Source of the DNA: Spirochaetaceae bacterium
GTDB taxonomy: Bacteria > Spirochaetota > Spirochaetia > SZUA-6 > Fen-1364
Direction: 5' to 3'
DNA length: 12,244 nucleotides
Assembly (NCBI GenBank): GCA_003141795.1
Contig: PLNO01000222.1
Location: 26,432 to 38,675 of the forward strand
The translations under genes and the position numbers were made by a program. Shown piece after piece: positions 6,851 to 12,244 of this stretch. Numbering within the stretch: position 1 is the first letter of the stretch; each line of letters opens with the position of its first letter. Under the pieces are notes generated by a model that did no database searches, was not told the origin of the DNA, and saw only the letters and a list, made by a program, of their open reading frames with translations.

Positions 6851-7474
6851 GTGGGATTCGATACGCTGGCGAACGCTGAAACGATCGGAGCGACGATGGA
6901 GGCGCTGAAGGAGCGCGGGATCTCCTCCGAGCTCCTTCAGACGGGCGGTGAAGCGCTCGAGCGCCTGCGCAGCCTCATTCCCGCCGGGGCCACTCTTTCT
7001 ACAGGCGCTTCCCTGACACTCAAGGAGATCGGGTTCGAGGGCCTCCTCATGTCGGGCACGCACCCGTGGAAGAACCTGAAGGCCGAGTACCTCGCGGAGA
7101 AGGATCCGGCCGTGCAGACCCGCCTGCGACGCCAGAGCACCCTTGCCGACTATTATCTGGGAAGCGTCCACGCGGTGGCCCGAACCGGAGAGATCGTCAT
7201 CGCCAGCATGAGCGGCAGCCAGCTCGCGCCCTACGCGTATTCGGCCTCGAACGTGATATGGGTGGTCGGTGCGCAGAAGATCACCGACTCCCTGGAGGAC
7301 GGACTTCGGCGCGTGCGTGAATACATCTTCCCTCATGAAGACAAACGCATGAGGGAGGCCTCGAGCGGAAAGATGGGGAGCATGATCGGGAAGTTCCTGA
7401 TCATCGAGCGGGAACCAGCCTTCATGAACCGGAAGATCACCCTCCTCTTCGTTCGCCAGACGATTGGGGACTGA
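6851..7474 (+). CDS. LUD-domain protein (LutC/YkgG-like, DUF162)
   Basis: This is a 207-residue single LUD domain, matching the stand-alone form of the family. Key stretches are LSTGASLTLKEIG (49-61), the AlaAsp-TyrTyr region LADYYLGSVHAVARTGEIV (98-116), and the glycine- and aromatic-rich SGSQLAPYAYSASNVIWVVG (121-140) followed by AQKI. LutC, with LutA and LutB, forms a cytosolic lactate-oxidising complex, but many stand-alone members are uncharacterised. No LutA- or LutB-like iron-sulfur gene adjoins this one, so a role in lactate use is not supported by context. The start is GTG at 6851, placed after a GAAGGGAA ribosome-binding site; no ATG lies near in this frame. It diverges from the SET gene. 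Its TGA stop directly abuts the stop of the facing M15 peptidase gene (TGATCA). Confidence 0.92.
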   Translation: MGFDTLANAETIGATMEALKERGISSELLQTGGEALERLRSLIPAGATLSTGASLTLKEIGFEGLLMSGTHPWKNLKAEYLAEKDPAVQTRLRRQSTLADYYLGSVHAVARTGEIVIASMSGSQLAPYAYSASNVIWVVGAQKITDSLEDGLRRVREYIFPHEDKRMREASSGKMGSMIGKFLIIEREPAFMNRKITLLFVRQTIGD

Positions 7475-8401
7475 TCAAGGCTTGACCGCATCAGCGGCCG
7501 CGTGCGCGAGTGCCAGGATCTCCGGCCTGTACTCGAAGTGCATCGTGTCGAAGAAGAGCCATTTGCCGCCCCACACGAAGCCGTGGCGCTCGAATGCGTC
7601 CACCACTTTCTGCGGGACGGCCCAGCGCTTTTCGTAGGGCGTTGCCCACCACCGCTCGTCCCTGTCCATCACCCATCGCCAGTATGTCGCCTTGCCCGCA
7701 TAGCTCTTCGGGATGAGGTCCACGGCGAGCCCGTAGCCGTGATAGCTGCGGGACAGCGTTCCCGCAACGTCGCGGTAGTTGAAGCCGTCCATCTCTGCAA
7801 TGCCGGCAAAAAACGAGGCGATCGCGGGATCGGCGGCCCGGGCCGCCTCGCAATCGACCGCCACCTCCTTGAGCGCCCCGGCAATCCGCTCGTGGACCTG
7901 GACCCGGAATCCAAGGAAGTCCACCGTCACAAGCCTCGCTTGAGTTTCCGTGCGTGAACCGGCATTGAAGAGCCGTTCCAGGAAAGCTTCCGATTTGCGG
8001 GGTGGCCGCGCGCGGGACTCTTGTAGCAGCTTCTTGAGCCGGGCCGCCTCTTCGTCGCTCAGCGCGGGAAGGGGGGGAAGCCCGCCGAGGGGGTAGCGAT
8101 AGAACCGGTAGGAGGCGTACTTTTCCCAGCTTCCGCGCTCCTCTTCGGGGAGGATGCGGCCGTGGGCCCAGAAGAACCACTGCCCATCGAGCGCGACGGC
8201 CCAATCGTTGTCGCGAAGCTCCAAAGAAGTAATGCGATCGGGGAAGGCCTGGGCGAGCGCGGTGAGCTCCGCCTGGCCCGTGCTCTCGGGCCCCGGCGGC
8301 TGAAAGAGATTGACTCCCTGCGCCCCGACACCCGCACCGGCCACGATCAGGAGAAAGGGAATCAGCGCTGCGGTCAGGCGGCCCGAAACGATCGCGTGCA
8401 T
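7475..8401 (-). CDS. Secreted M15-family peptidoglycan peptidase (M15_4/CwlK-type motif)
   Basis: This 308-residue protein starts with a signal peptide: a short basic start, the hydrophobic core LIPFLLIVAGAGVGA (13-27), and cleavage around GAQG. It should act in the periplasm. The M15 zinc site is complete: SYHGYGLAVD gives His221 and Asp228, and WGGKWLFFDTMHFEY gives Asp285 and His288. The D-x-x-H spacing, with Asp rather than the Glu of VanX/VanY, matches the CwlK/Ply500 (M15_4) group, so an L-Ala-D-Glu-type endopeptidase is as likely as a D,D-carboxypeptidase. Residues 30-155 form an unassigned N-terminal domain with a Trp/Phe-rich stretch (DGQWFFWAHGRI). The ATG at 8401 follows the stop of a possible 19-codon ORF by 7 bases and has no well-spaced Shine-Dalgarno. 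It is the last gene of a probable operon headed by the PilZ gene. Confidence 0.9.
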   Translation of the reverse strand: MHAIVSGRLTAALIPFLLIVAGAGVGAQGVNLFQPPGPESTGQAELTALAQAFPDRITSLELRDNDWAVALDGQWFFWAHGRILPEEERGSWEKYASYRFYRYPLGGLPPLPALSDEEAARLKKLLQESRARPPRKSEAFLERLFNAGSRTETQARLVTVDFLGFRVQVHERIAGALKEVAVDCEAARAADPAIASFFAGIAEMDGFNYRDVAGTLSRSYHGYGLAVDLIPKSYAGKATYWRWVMDRDERWWATPYEKRWAVPQKVVDAFERHGFVWGGKWLFFDTMHFEYRPEILALAHAAADAVKP

Positions 8402-8408
8402 GCGGGCG

Positions 8409-8468
8409 TCACGCCTTCTTGAAGCAGTCCATGGCCTCTTTCTCCATGGCATTGTCGTCGATGACCAT
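8409..8468 (-). CDS. Possible 19-residue microprotein or leader peptide upstream of the M15 peptidase
   Basis: A reading frame of 19 codons plus TGA encodes MVIDDNAMEKEAMDCFKKA. GGAGGA (8478-8473) precedes its ATG by 4 bases, the best ribosome-binding site in this operon. Sixteen of 19 codons end in G or C, like neighbouring real genes. It starts 24 bases after the stop of the membrane-protein gene and ends 7 bases before the ATG of the peptidase gene, so ribosomes finishing it could restart there. There is no hydrophobic segment. It is either a coupling or leader ORF or a real small protein. I recognise no family, and chance cannot be ruled out at this length. Confidence 0.42.
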   Translation of the reverse strand: MVIDDNAMEKEAMDCFKKA

Positions 8469-8492
8469 TGGATCCTCCGGCACGATTGCAAT

Positions 8493-9245
8493 CTACCGCT
8501 TGAACGCGCCCAGCAATGCCCCGATGAGCAGGTAGAGACGGGACGCTATGGAAATCAGGTTGGAGAAGAGATTGTGCGGATCCAGCTCGCGGAGAAGCTG
8601 GAAATGATCGAGAACGTCCTCGGGAACGAGGAGCAGAAGTCCGAATCCGATGAAGACATAGGGCTCCCCTCCGCCGGCAAGCCCGATGACCAGCACGAGC
8701 ACTGCAATGGGTTCCGCGAGGATTGTATCGAGGATCGGCTTCACGAGTCGCAGAAGGTGCTTCGTCGAAGCGTGCAGACGGGGGCCTTCATAGACGAGGA
8801 GCCAGGGAAGGACGACCAGCGCACACACGCCGAGAAAAACGACGATGCCCGCCACAAGGTAGAGGATGCGCTGGCGGCGGGGAAGGATGAGCAGCCGAAC
8901 CGGTGATGCTATGAACGTGGCAAAAAGGAGGAGTGGGAAGAAGGATGCCGCGGAGAGAAGCTCCTCGGTCCAGGACTCGCTTCCCGAAATAAACGGGTCG
9001 ACGAGTGCGGCGAGTGAGAGAATGATGACGCCACAGAGCAGGAAGAGCCAGGCGCTCATCAACAGAGGATTGTCCTTTCTCCGATATGCCGCGACGAGAA
9101 TTGCCGCGAGGACCAGGACTGAGAGCGCCGCTATGAAGGGCACGGAGCCCGTCAGTGTACTGATGAGCTCCATGGGGAGAAAGATATCCAGCACGTAGAG
9201 AGCTACGACCGCCACGAGGGGAATGACGAAGAGAATGATCACCAT
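8493..9245 (-). CDS. Multi-pass membrane protein of unknown family
   Basis: This 250-residue protein has seven to eight hydrophobic segments at roughly 2-21, 34-53, 62-82, 98-115, 124-150, 176-191, 195-208 and 225-247. The loop RRKDNPLL (55-62), the loop around 149-165 and an acidic, less hydrophobic stretch EDVLDHFQLLRELDPHN (about 208-224) are the main polar parts. I see no catalytic or transporter motif and no known family. Its ATG overlaps the stop of the PilZ gene by 7 bases, so the two are almost certainly co-transcribed and translationally linked. A GGAG lies about 9 bases before the start. The likely role is as a membrane partner of the PilZ protein or of the exported peptidase, but this rests on context only. 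Confidence 0.85.
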   Translation of the reverse strand: MVIILFVIPLVAVVALYVLDIFLPMELISTLTGSVPFIAALSVLVLAAILVAAYRRKDNPLLMSAWLFLLCGVIILSLAALVDPFISGSESWTEELLSAASFFPLLLFATFIASPVRLLILPRRQRILYLVAGIVVFLGVCALVVLPWLLVYEGPRLHASTKHLLRLVKPILDTILAEPIAVLVLVIGLAGGGEPYVFIGFGLLLLVPEDVLDHFQLLRELDPHNLFSNLISIASRLYLLIGALLGAFKR

Positions 9246-9967
9246 TTTCGTTTTCTCCCGTGGAAACCGAGAGCCCGCACCCGCCTCTCTTCGAGCGCCC
9301 GAAAGAGCTTGTGCTCGCCATCATAGATCCTCGAAAACCGCACGCCGGCGGAATCGTCTTCACGGTGTATAACGTCGAGGTTGACCTCGAGCTGGACGTC
9401 CCCCCAGGACAAGCCGGCAAGGGGGACGAATCCTCCTGGCGTGAACGCGGTGCCCGCCTCCGCCGTATCCATGACGAGCCTGGCGCCGCCTTCAGCGATG
9501 TTCCCCACTTCGGCTCTGGCAGAGTTTTCCCCCGCGGACCACGTGAGGACGGCCTTCGTCGTTTCCGGTATCGCGTAGCGTGGCGCCGAACGCCGTGCCT
9601 TGATCTTCAAGGTACGCAGAGCGAGATCGAGGATGCGCGCTACGTGCTCTTCCTTGCGAAACGGTTTTACGATGACCCCCGCGACCTTGAGCGCCATCGC
9701 CTCATGGACATCGTCGAAACTGAACCTGCTCGCCACGAGAACGAGGGCTGTCGCGCTCCGACCGGCATGCAGGCTTCCCGCGAGCATCCGCCATTCGCGA
9801 GCCATGCCGTCAACGTCCATGACAACGATCGATAAGAGCTCCAGACCGTTCTCCGCCTCGCGCAGCTCGGCCGCCTCCGTCACCTGGAAGTCCAGGGCCG
9901 AAAGGGCTTGCGCTATCGGTTGGCGGACGAGAAGGGTCTTGCCGAGAACCATGGCTTTCAAAGGCAT
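9239..9967 (-). CDS. Degenerate receiver-PilZ two-domain protein
   Basis: This 242-residue protein has two parts. Residues 4-118 follow a response-regulator receiver pattern: the beta-1 strand LKAMVLGKTLLVRQ, IVVMDVDG with Asp51 at the phosphorylation position, VLVAS for the Ser/Thr switch, and VIVKPF with the conserved Lys101. The two acidic residues normally ending beta-1 are replaced by Gly-Lys, so Mg2+ binding and phosphorylation may be impaired. Residues 122-225 resemble PilZ, the cyclic-di-GMP receptor domain: RSAPR (126-130) fits RxxxR, NIAEGG (156-161) is a weakened D/N-x-S-x-x-G, and GVRFSRI (208-214) is the usual closing strand. It is cytosolic. The ATG at 9967 is chosen because it begins the first receiver strand; an in-frame ATG at 10093 would overlap the divergent phosphoesterase start. 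It is first in an operon with the membrane protein and M15 peptidase. Confidence 0.85.
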   Translation of the reverse strand: MPLKAMVLGKTLLVRQPIAQALSALDFQVTEAAELREAENGLELLSIVVMDVDGMAREWRMLAGSLHAGRSATALVLVASRFSFDDVHEAMALKVAGVIVKPFRKEEHVARILDLALRTLKIKARRSAPRYAIPETTKAVLTWSAGENSARAEVGNIAEGGARLVMDTAEAGTAFTPGGFVPLAGLSWGDVQLEVNLDVIHREDDSAGVRFSRIYDGEHKLFRALEERRVRALGFHGRKRKW

Positions 9968-10071
9968 GTTGTCGACCAGTGTACCAGGAAGTTCGTCGCC
10001 ATGCCATGTTCGCGCGGCGGGGAAATCCAGGGGAGGCCCGGCGGTGTAGACGTAAACATGGAGGCTCTTTG
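9968..10071. other. Divergent gap between PilZ and phosphoesterase genes
   Basis: These 104 bases separate two divergent starts and should carry both promoters, yet I find no convincing -35/-10 pair on either strand. On the minus strand TGGTACACT (9987-9979) resembles an extended -10 only 11 bases from the PilZ ATG. On the plus strand GGAGG (10060-10064) is a good ribosome-binding site 7 bases before the phosphoesterase ATG. Confidence 0.35.
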
Positions 10072-10983
10072 ATGCGATCACACGGTTTTCCATCTCGATC
10101 CGTCCCGACACTGGCGCTCCTCTGCGTCGGCCTGCTCCTCGGCTTTGCAGGCGCGCTTTCGGCCCAGTCGATGGACGGTGACACGCTTTATTTCGTTCAG
10201 GTATCGGATACACACTGGGGCTTCAACAACCCGAAGGTGAACCCCGACTATGCGGGGACGCTGAAGAAAGGGATCGCCGAGATCAACGCGCTGCAGGGCA
10301 CGCCGGACTTCCTCATCTTCACCGGCGACGAGACGCACACCACGAGCGACCCTGACCTGCGGCGACAGCGGATGGCTCAGTTCAAGGACATCATCTCCGC
10401 GTTGAAGATCCAATCGATCAGGTTCATTCCCGGCGAGCACGATGCCGCGCTCGACAATGCCAAGGCCTACCGTGAGTTCTTCGGCGAGCCGCACTACACC
10501 TTCGACCTCAAGGGCGTCCATTTCATCGTGCTGGACAATGTGTCGACGCCGGACGGCAGTCTCGGCGCGGATCAGCTTGCATGGCTGGCGAGCGTGCTGA
10601 AAGGATTCGATCCCGGCTCCCAGGTCATCGTCTTCGCGCATCGGCCGCTGGTCGACGTCTACGCCGCCTGGGACTGGCGGACGAAGGACGGGGCCCAGGC
10701 GATCGCCCTGTTCAAGCCGTTCAGGAACGTGAAGCTCTTCTACGGACACATCCACCAGGTGCGGGAGGATGACGGGGACGGCTTCACCCAGTACGCGGCG
10801 CCGGGGATGATGTTCCCGCTGCCCGCTCCTGGATCGGTGGCGAGCCCGAGCCCACTGGCCTGGGACCCCGCGCATCCCTACCGCGGGCTGGGGTTCCGCA
10901 CCGTGCGGCTCGACCTGAAGACCGATCAGGCAACGATCAAGGAGTATTCGATCAGCGCGGACGGGACCGTGTCGTCGAACTAG
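10072..10983 (+). CDS. Exported calcineurin-like metallophosphoesterase
   Basis: This 303-residue protein has a signal peptide (basic MRSHGFPSRS, core LALLCVGLLLGFAGA, probable cleavage after ALSA at 31), so it works in the periplasm or outside the cell. The two-metal site is laid out as in calcineurin-type enzymes: DTH (Asp46, His48), GDE (Asp86), PGEHD (120-124), AHRPL (His190) and YGHIHQ (His226, His228). The usual GNHD asparagine is Glu122, a variant I recall in a subfamily that also has the C-terminal FPLPAPGS and PYRGLGFR stretches seen here (248-255, 269-276). The reaction is hydrolysis of a phosphate ester, probably mono- or diester; the substrate is unknown. The ATG at 10072 is fixed by GGAGG and by the signal peptide. 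The DOMON gene follows after 12 bases, so the two form an operon of exported proteins. Confidence 0.92.
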   Translation: MRSHGFPSRSVPTLALLCVGLLLGFAGALSAQSMDGDTLYFVQVSDTHWGFNNPKVNPDYAGTLKKGIAEINALQGTPDFLIFTGDETHTTSDPDLRRQRMAQFKDIISALKIQSIRFIPGEHDAALDNAKAYREFFGEPHYTFDLKGVHFIVLDNVSTPDGSLGADQLAWLASVLKGFDPGSQVIVFAHRPLVDVYAAWDWRTKDGAQAIALFKPFRNVKLFYGHIHQVREDDGDGFTQYAAPGMMFPLPAPGSVASPSPLAWDPAHPYRGLGFRTVRLDLKTDQATIKEYSISADGTVSSN

Positions 10984-10995
10984 GGACGCAGGCGG

Positions 10996-11514
10996 ATGAA
11001 ACGCGTGACGACGATCGTGTCCCTCTTTCTTCTCCCTGCCGTCTGCGGCTGGGCGCTGCCGACGGTGGACGGGAAAGTCTCGAGCGGTGAATACGGCAGG
11101 TCTCTGTCTCTCCTCTATGGCGATGCAACCGTATGGTATCAGGCCGACCCGGAGGGCGGCCTGTACCTTGCCGTGTCGGCCCCGACAACGGGCTGGGTCG
11201 GCATCGGGCTCGGATCAGTCGTCATGGACGGGGCGCACATCTTCATGGGCTACGTCAAGGACGGGGTCCCCGTCTTCAGCGAGCAGGTGGGCTCGGGGCA
11301 CAGCCACGCTCCGAGCCCCGCCGCCTTCGCCGACAGGAGCGCCGTTGGGCAGGAAGGGGGCGTCACGACGATCGAGCTCCACGTCCCTGGAAACAGGCTG
11401 CCCCGCTCGGGAAGCAGGGTTCCCTTCATCGTGGCGTTCGCCGGCTCGGCAGACCTCACGACGTTCCACGAGGACAATCACGACGGCGGGATGATCGATC
11501 TGTCGGATCAGTGA
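10996..11514 (+). CDS. Exported DOMON-domain protein
   Basis: This 172-residue protein has a short signal peptide (MKR, then TIVSLFLLPAVCGWA, cleavage likely near residue 20). The remaining 150 residues are one DOMON beta-sandwich: WYQADPEGGLYLAVSA (47-62), GWVGIGLGS (66-74), then the signature Met-Asp-Gly-Ala-His (77-81) leading into IFMGYVKDG. DOMON domains bind heme b or sugars. Met77, together with a His such as His158 or His162 in FHEDNHDGG, would suit heme ligation, but that pairing is inference. There is no fused cytochrome b561 or dehydrogenase domain, so any redox partner must be separate. Cys17 is not in a good lipobox (Val precedes it), so a lipoprotein is unlikely. The Shine-Dalgarno is weak (AGGCGG directly at the ATG, AGGG further up). 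The stop overlaps the stop of the facing RNase gene by 7 bases. Confidence 0.87.
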   Translation: MKRVTTIVSLFLLPAVCGWALPTVDGKVSSGEYGRSLSLLYGDATVWYQADPEGGLYLAVSAPTTGWVGIGLGSVVMDGAHIFMGYVKDGVPVFSEQVGSGHSHAPSPAAFADRSAVGQEGGVTTIELHVPGNRLPRSGSRVPFIVAFAGSADLTTFHEDNHDGGMIDLSDQ

Positions 11515-12244
11515 TGCGTGGCTTCACGGGTCGCGCCGACCCTGCTGAAATCGATGTATCCACGTTCGACGTCGACGGAGGTCAGTTGTACACGGATCCG
11601 ATCCCCGACATCGACGCCCTGGGATCCACTCACCACCCTGCCATCGACGGGTATCTCGAGCAGTCTCGCCCACGTGCCTTTTTCCGATGCACCCGTGACG
11701 AAGGCGTCGAACTGTTCTCCGATTCTCGATTCCAGAACGAGAGCTGCCGCTGATTTCCCCACCTGCCGCTCTACTTTGCTGGCGGCGTCTTCCTCTTCGG
11801 TGAGATGCCGGGCCAGCGCGTCCAGCTCTTCATAACTGTACGGCGCCGGGAGACCCGCGATCGCGGCCTTCACGAGGCGCTGGGTGACGATGTCCGAATA
11901 GCGGCGATTCGGAGCGGTGGAGTGGGCGTAGTCTTTCACCGCAAGACCGAAGTGTCCGGGCGCTTCCTCGCCGGAGCGTTCCGCGACATACTCGCCCGTT
12001 CCGAGCAGCTTGATCACCGCAAGGGAGAGATCGGGAAAGCGAAGCGGGTCTGCCGCGTCTTCCTTGACGAGGAATTGATCGAGTGATTTCGCGTCCGCGA
12101 TGGCGGGCAGCTTGGACCCGTGGTCCTTGGCGAGCTCAACGATCTTATCCCAGCGCTTGGGAGTTCGCACGACGCGCCGAATGGAGGGGGAGCTCTTGGC
12201 GGCAAGATAGCGCGCCACGACACCGTTGGCCGCGATCATGAAGT
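11508..12244 (-). CDS. RNase II/R-type exoribonuclease, C-terminal part (5' end outside window)
   Basis: The frame is open through the right edge; a Phe codon precedes the Met at 12239, giving FMIAANGVVARYL, a typical RNB-domain helix. About 245 residues are visible. HFGLAVKDYAHSTAPNRRYSDIVTQRLVKA contains the RNB hallmark HS-x-x-PNRRY-x-D near the active-site channel; the His usual after the Asp (THR) is Gln here. An S1-like OB fold follows (LESRIGEQFDAFVTG through YIDFSRVG). The four catalytic aspartates lie outside the window, so activity cannot be judged. The enzyme degrades RNA processively 3'-5' in the cytosol. The end is short, with no Lys-rich tail, more like RNase II than RNase R. 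The gene faces the DOMON gene, with a 7-base overlap of the ends. Confidence 0.93.
   Translation of the reverse strand, partial: FMIAANGVVARYLAAKSSPSIRRVVRTPKRWDKIVELAKDHGSKLPAIADAKSLDQFLVKEDAADPLRFPDLSLAVIKLLGTGEYVAERSGEEAPGHFGLAVKDYAHSTAPNRRYSDIVTQRLVKAAIAGLPAPYSYEELDALARHLTEEEDAASKVERQVGKSAAALVLESRIGEQFDAFVTGASEKGTWARLLEIPVDGRVVSGSQGVDVGDRIRVQLTSVDVERGYIDFSRVGATREATHH

Noticed and set aside
9968..10093. An N-terminal extension of the PilZ protein from an ATG at 10093 (or beyond, to 10213).
   Set aside because: The ATG at 9967 begins exactly at the first receiver strand; the extension would overlap the ribosome-binding site and start of the divergent phosphoesterase and shows no domain.
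11528..11542. Small perfect hairpin GGGTCG-CGC-CGACCC just after the DOMON stop.
   Set aside because: The 6-bp stem has a tight 3-base loop and no T-run, and lies inside the RNase coding sequence, where GC-rich short repeats are expected by chance.
1..12244. CRISPR arrays, tRNA/rRNA genes, transposases, phage genes or toxin-antitoxin pairs.
   Set aside because: I looked for spaced direct repeats, tRNA-like arms, terminal inverted repeats and typical protein motifs and found none.

Overview
This is a GC-rich window (by eye about 60-65 % G+C) of ordinary, tightly packed bacterial chromosome. It holds twelve confident protein genes, two of them cut by the window edges, plus one hydrophobic unknown and two possible very small genes. 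I see no rRNA, tRNA, CRISPR array, insertion sequence or phage gene. Signal peptides, an M15 cell-wall peptidase and a PilZ protein point to a Gram-negative-type envelope and lifestyle. The closest lineage cannot be fixed from sequence alone. The style of the M15 peptidase, LUD and DOMON proteins makes a high-GC spirochaete my weak first guess, and a deltaproteobacterial-type lineage is an alternative.

Layout. (1) 2-2232, plus strand: the C-terminal part of an M29 aminopeptidase, translationally coupled (ATGA) to an FGGY carbohydrate kinase. (2) 2229-3443, minus: an MFS exporter of the EntS type, whose stop overlaps that of the kinase in a CTAG. (3) 3444-3621: a gap with a good Shine-Dalgarno/ATG followed by a frameshifted single-helix reading frame, probably a broken small membrane protein. 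(4) 3622-5245: an alpha/beta hydrolase (minus) and a FrnE/DsbA-like thiol oxidoreductase (plus), diverging from a 91-bp region with back-to-back promoter-like sites. The hydrolase looks leaderless. (5) 5227-5265: a long GC hairpin between converging genes. (6) 5274-6760, minus: a small SET-domain methyltransferase followed by a DUF898/YjgN membrane protein, diverging from a LUD-domain gene (6851-7474, plus).

(7) 7475-9967, minus: a compact probable operon reading, in transcription order, degenerate receiver-PilZ protein, multi-pass membrane protein of unknown family, possible 19-residue peptide, and secreted M15 peptidase. This is the most system-like part of the window: a cyclic-di-GMP-type sensor in front of a membrane protein and a peptidoglycan hydrolase. 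(8) 10072-11514, plus: an exported calcineurin-like phosphoesterase and an exported DOMON protein, 12 bp apart. (9) 11508-12244, minus: the C-terminal part of an RNase II/R-type exoribonuclease.

Three of the four converging gene pairs have overlapping or directly abutting stop codons (CTAG, TGATCA, TCAGTGA), so there is almost no room for conventional terminators. No completely new defence or mobile system is evident. The best leads are the receiver-PilZ/membrane/microORF/M15 operon, the SET-DUF898 pair, the leaderless hydrolase promoter and the two small ORFs.
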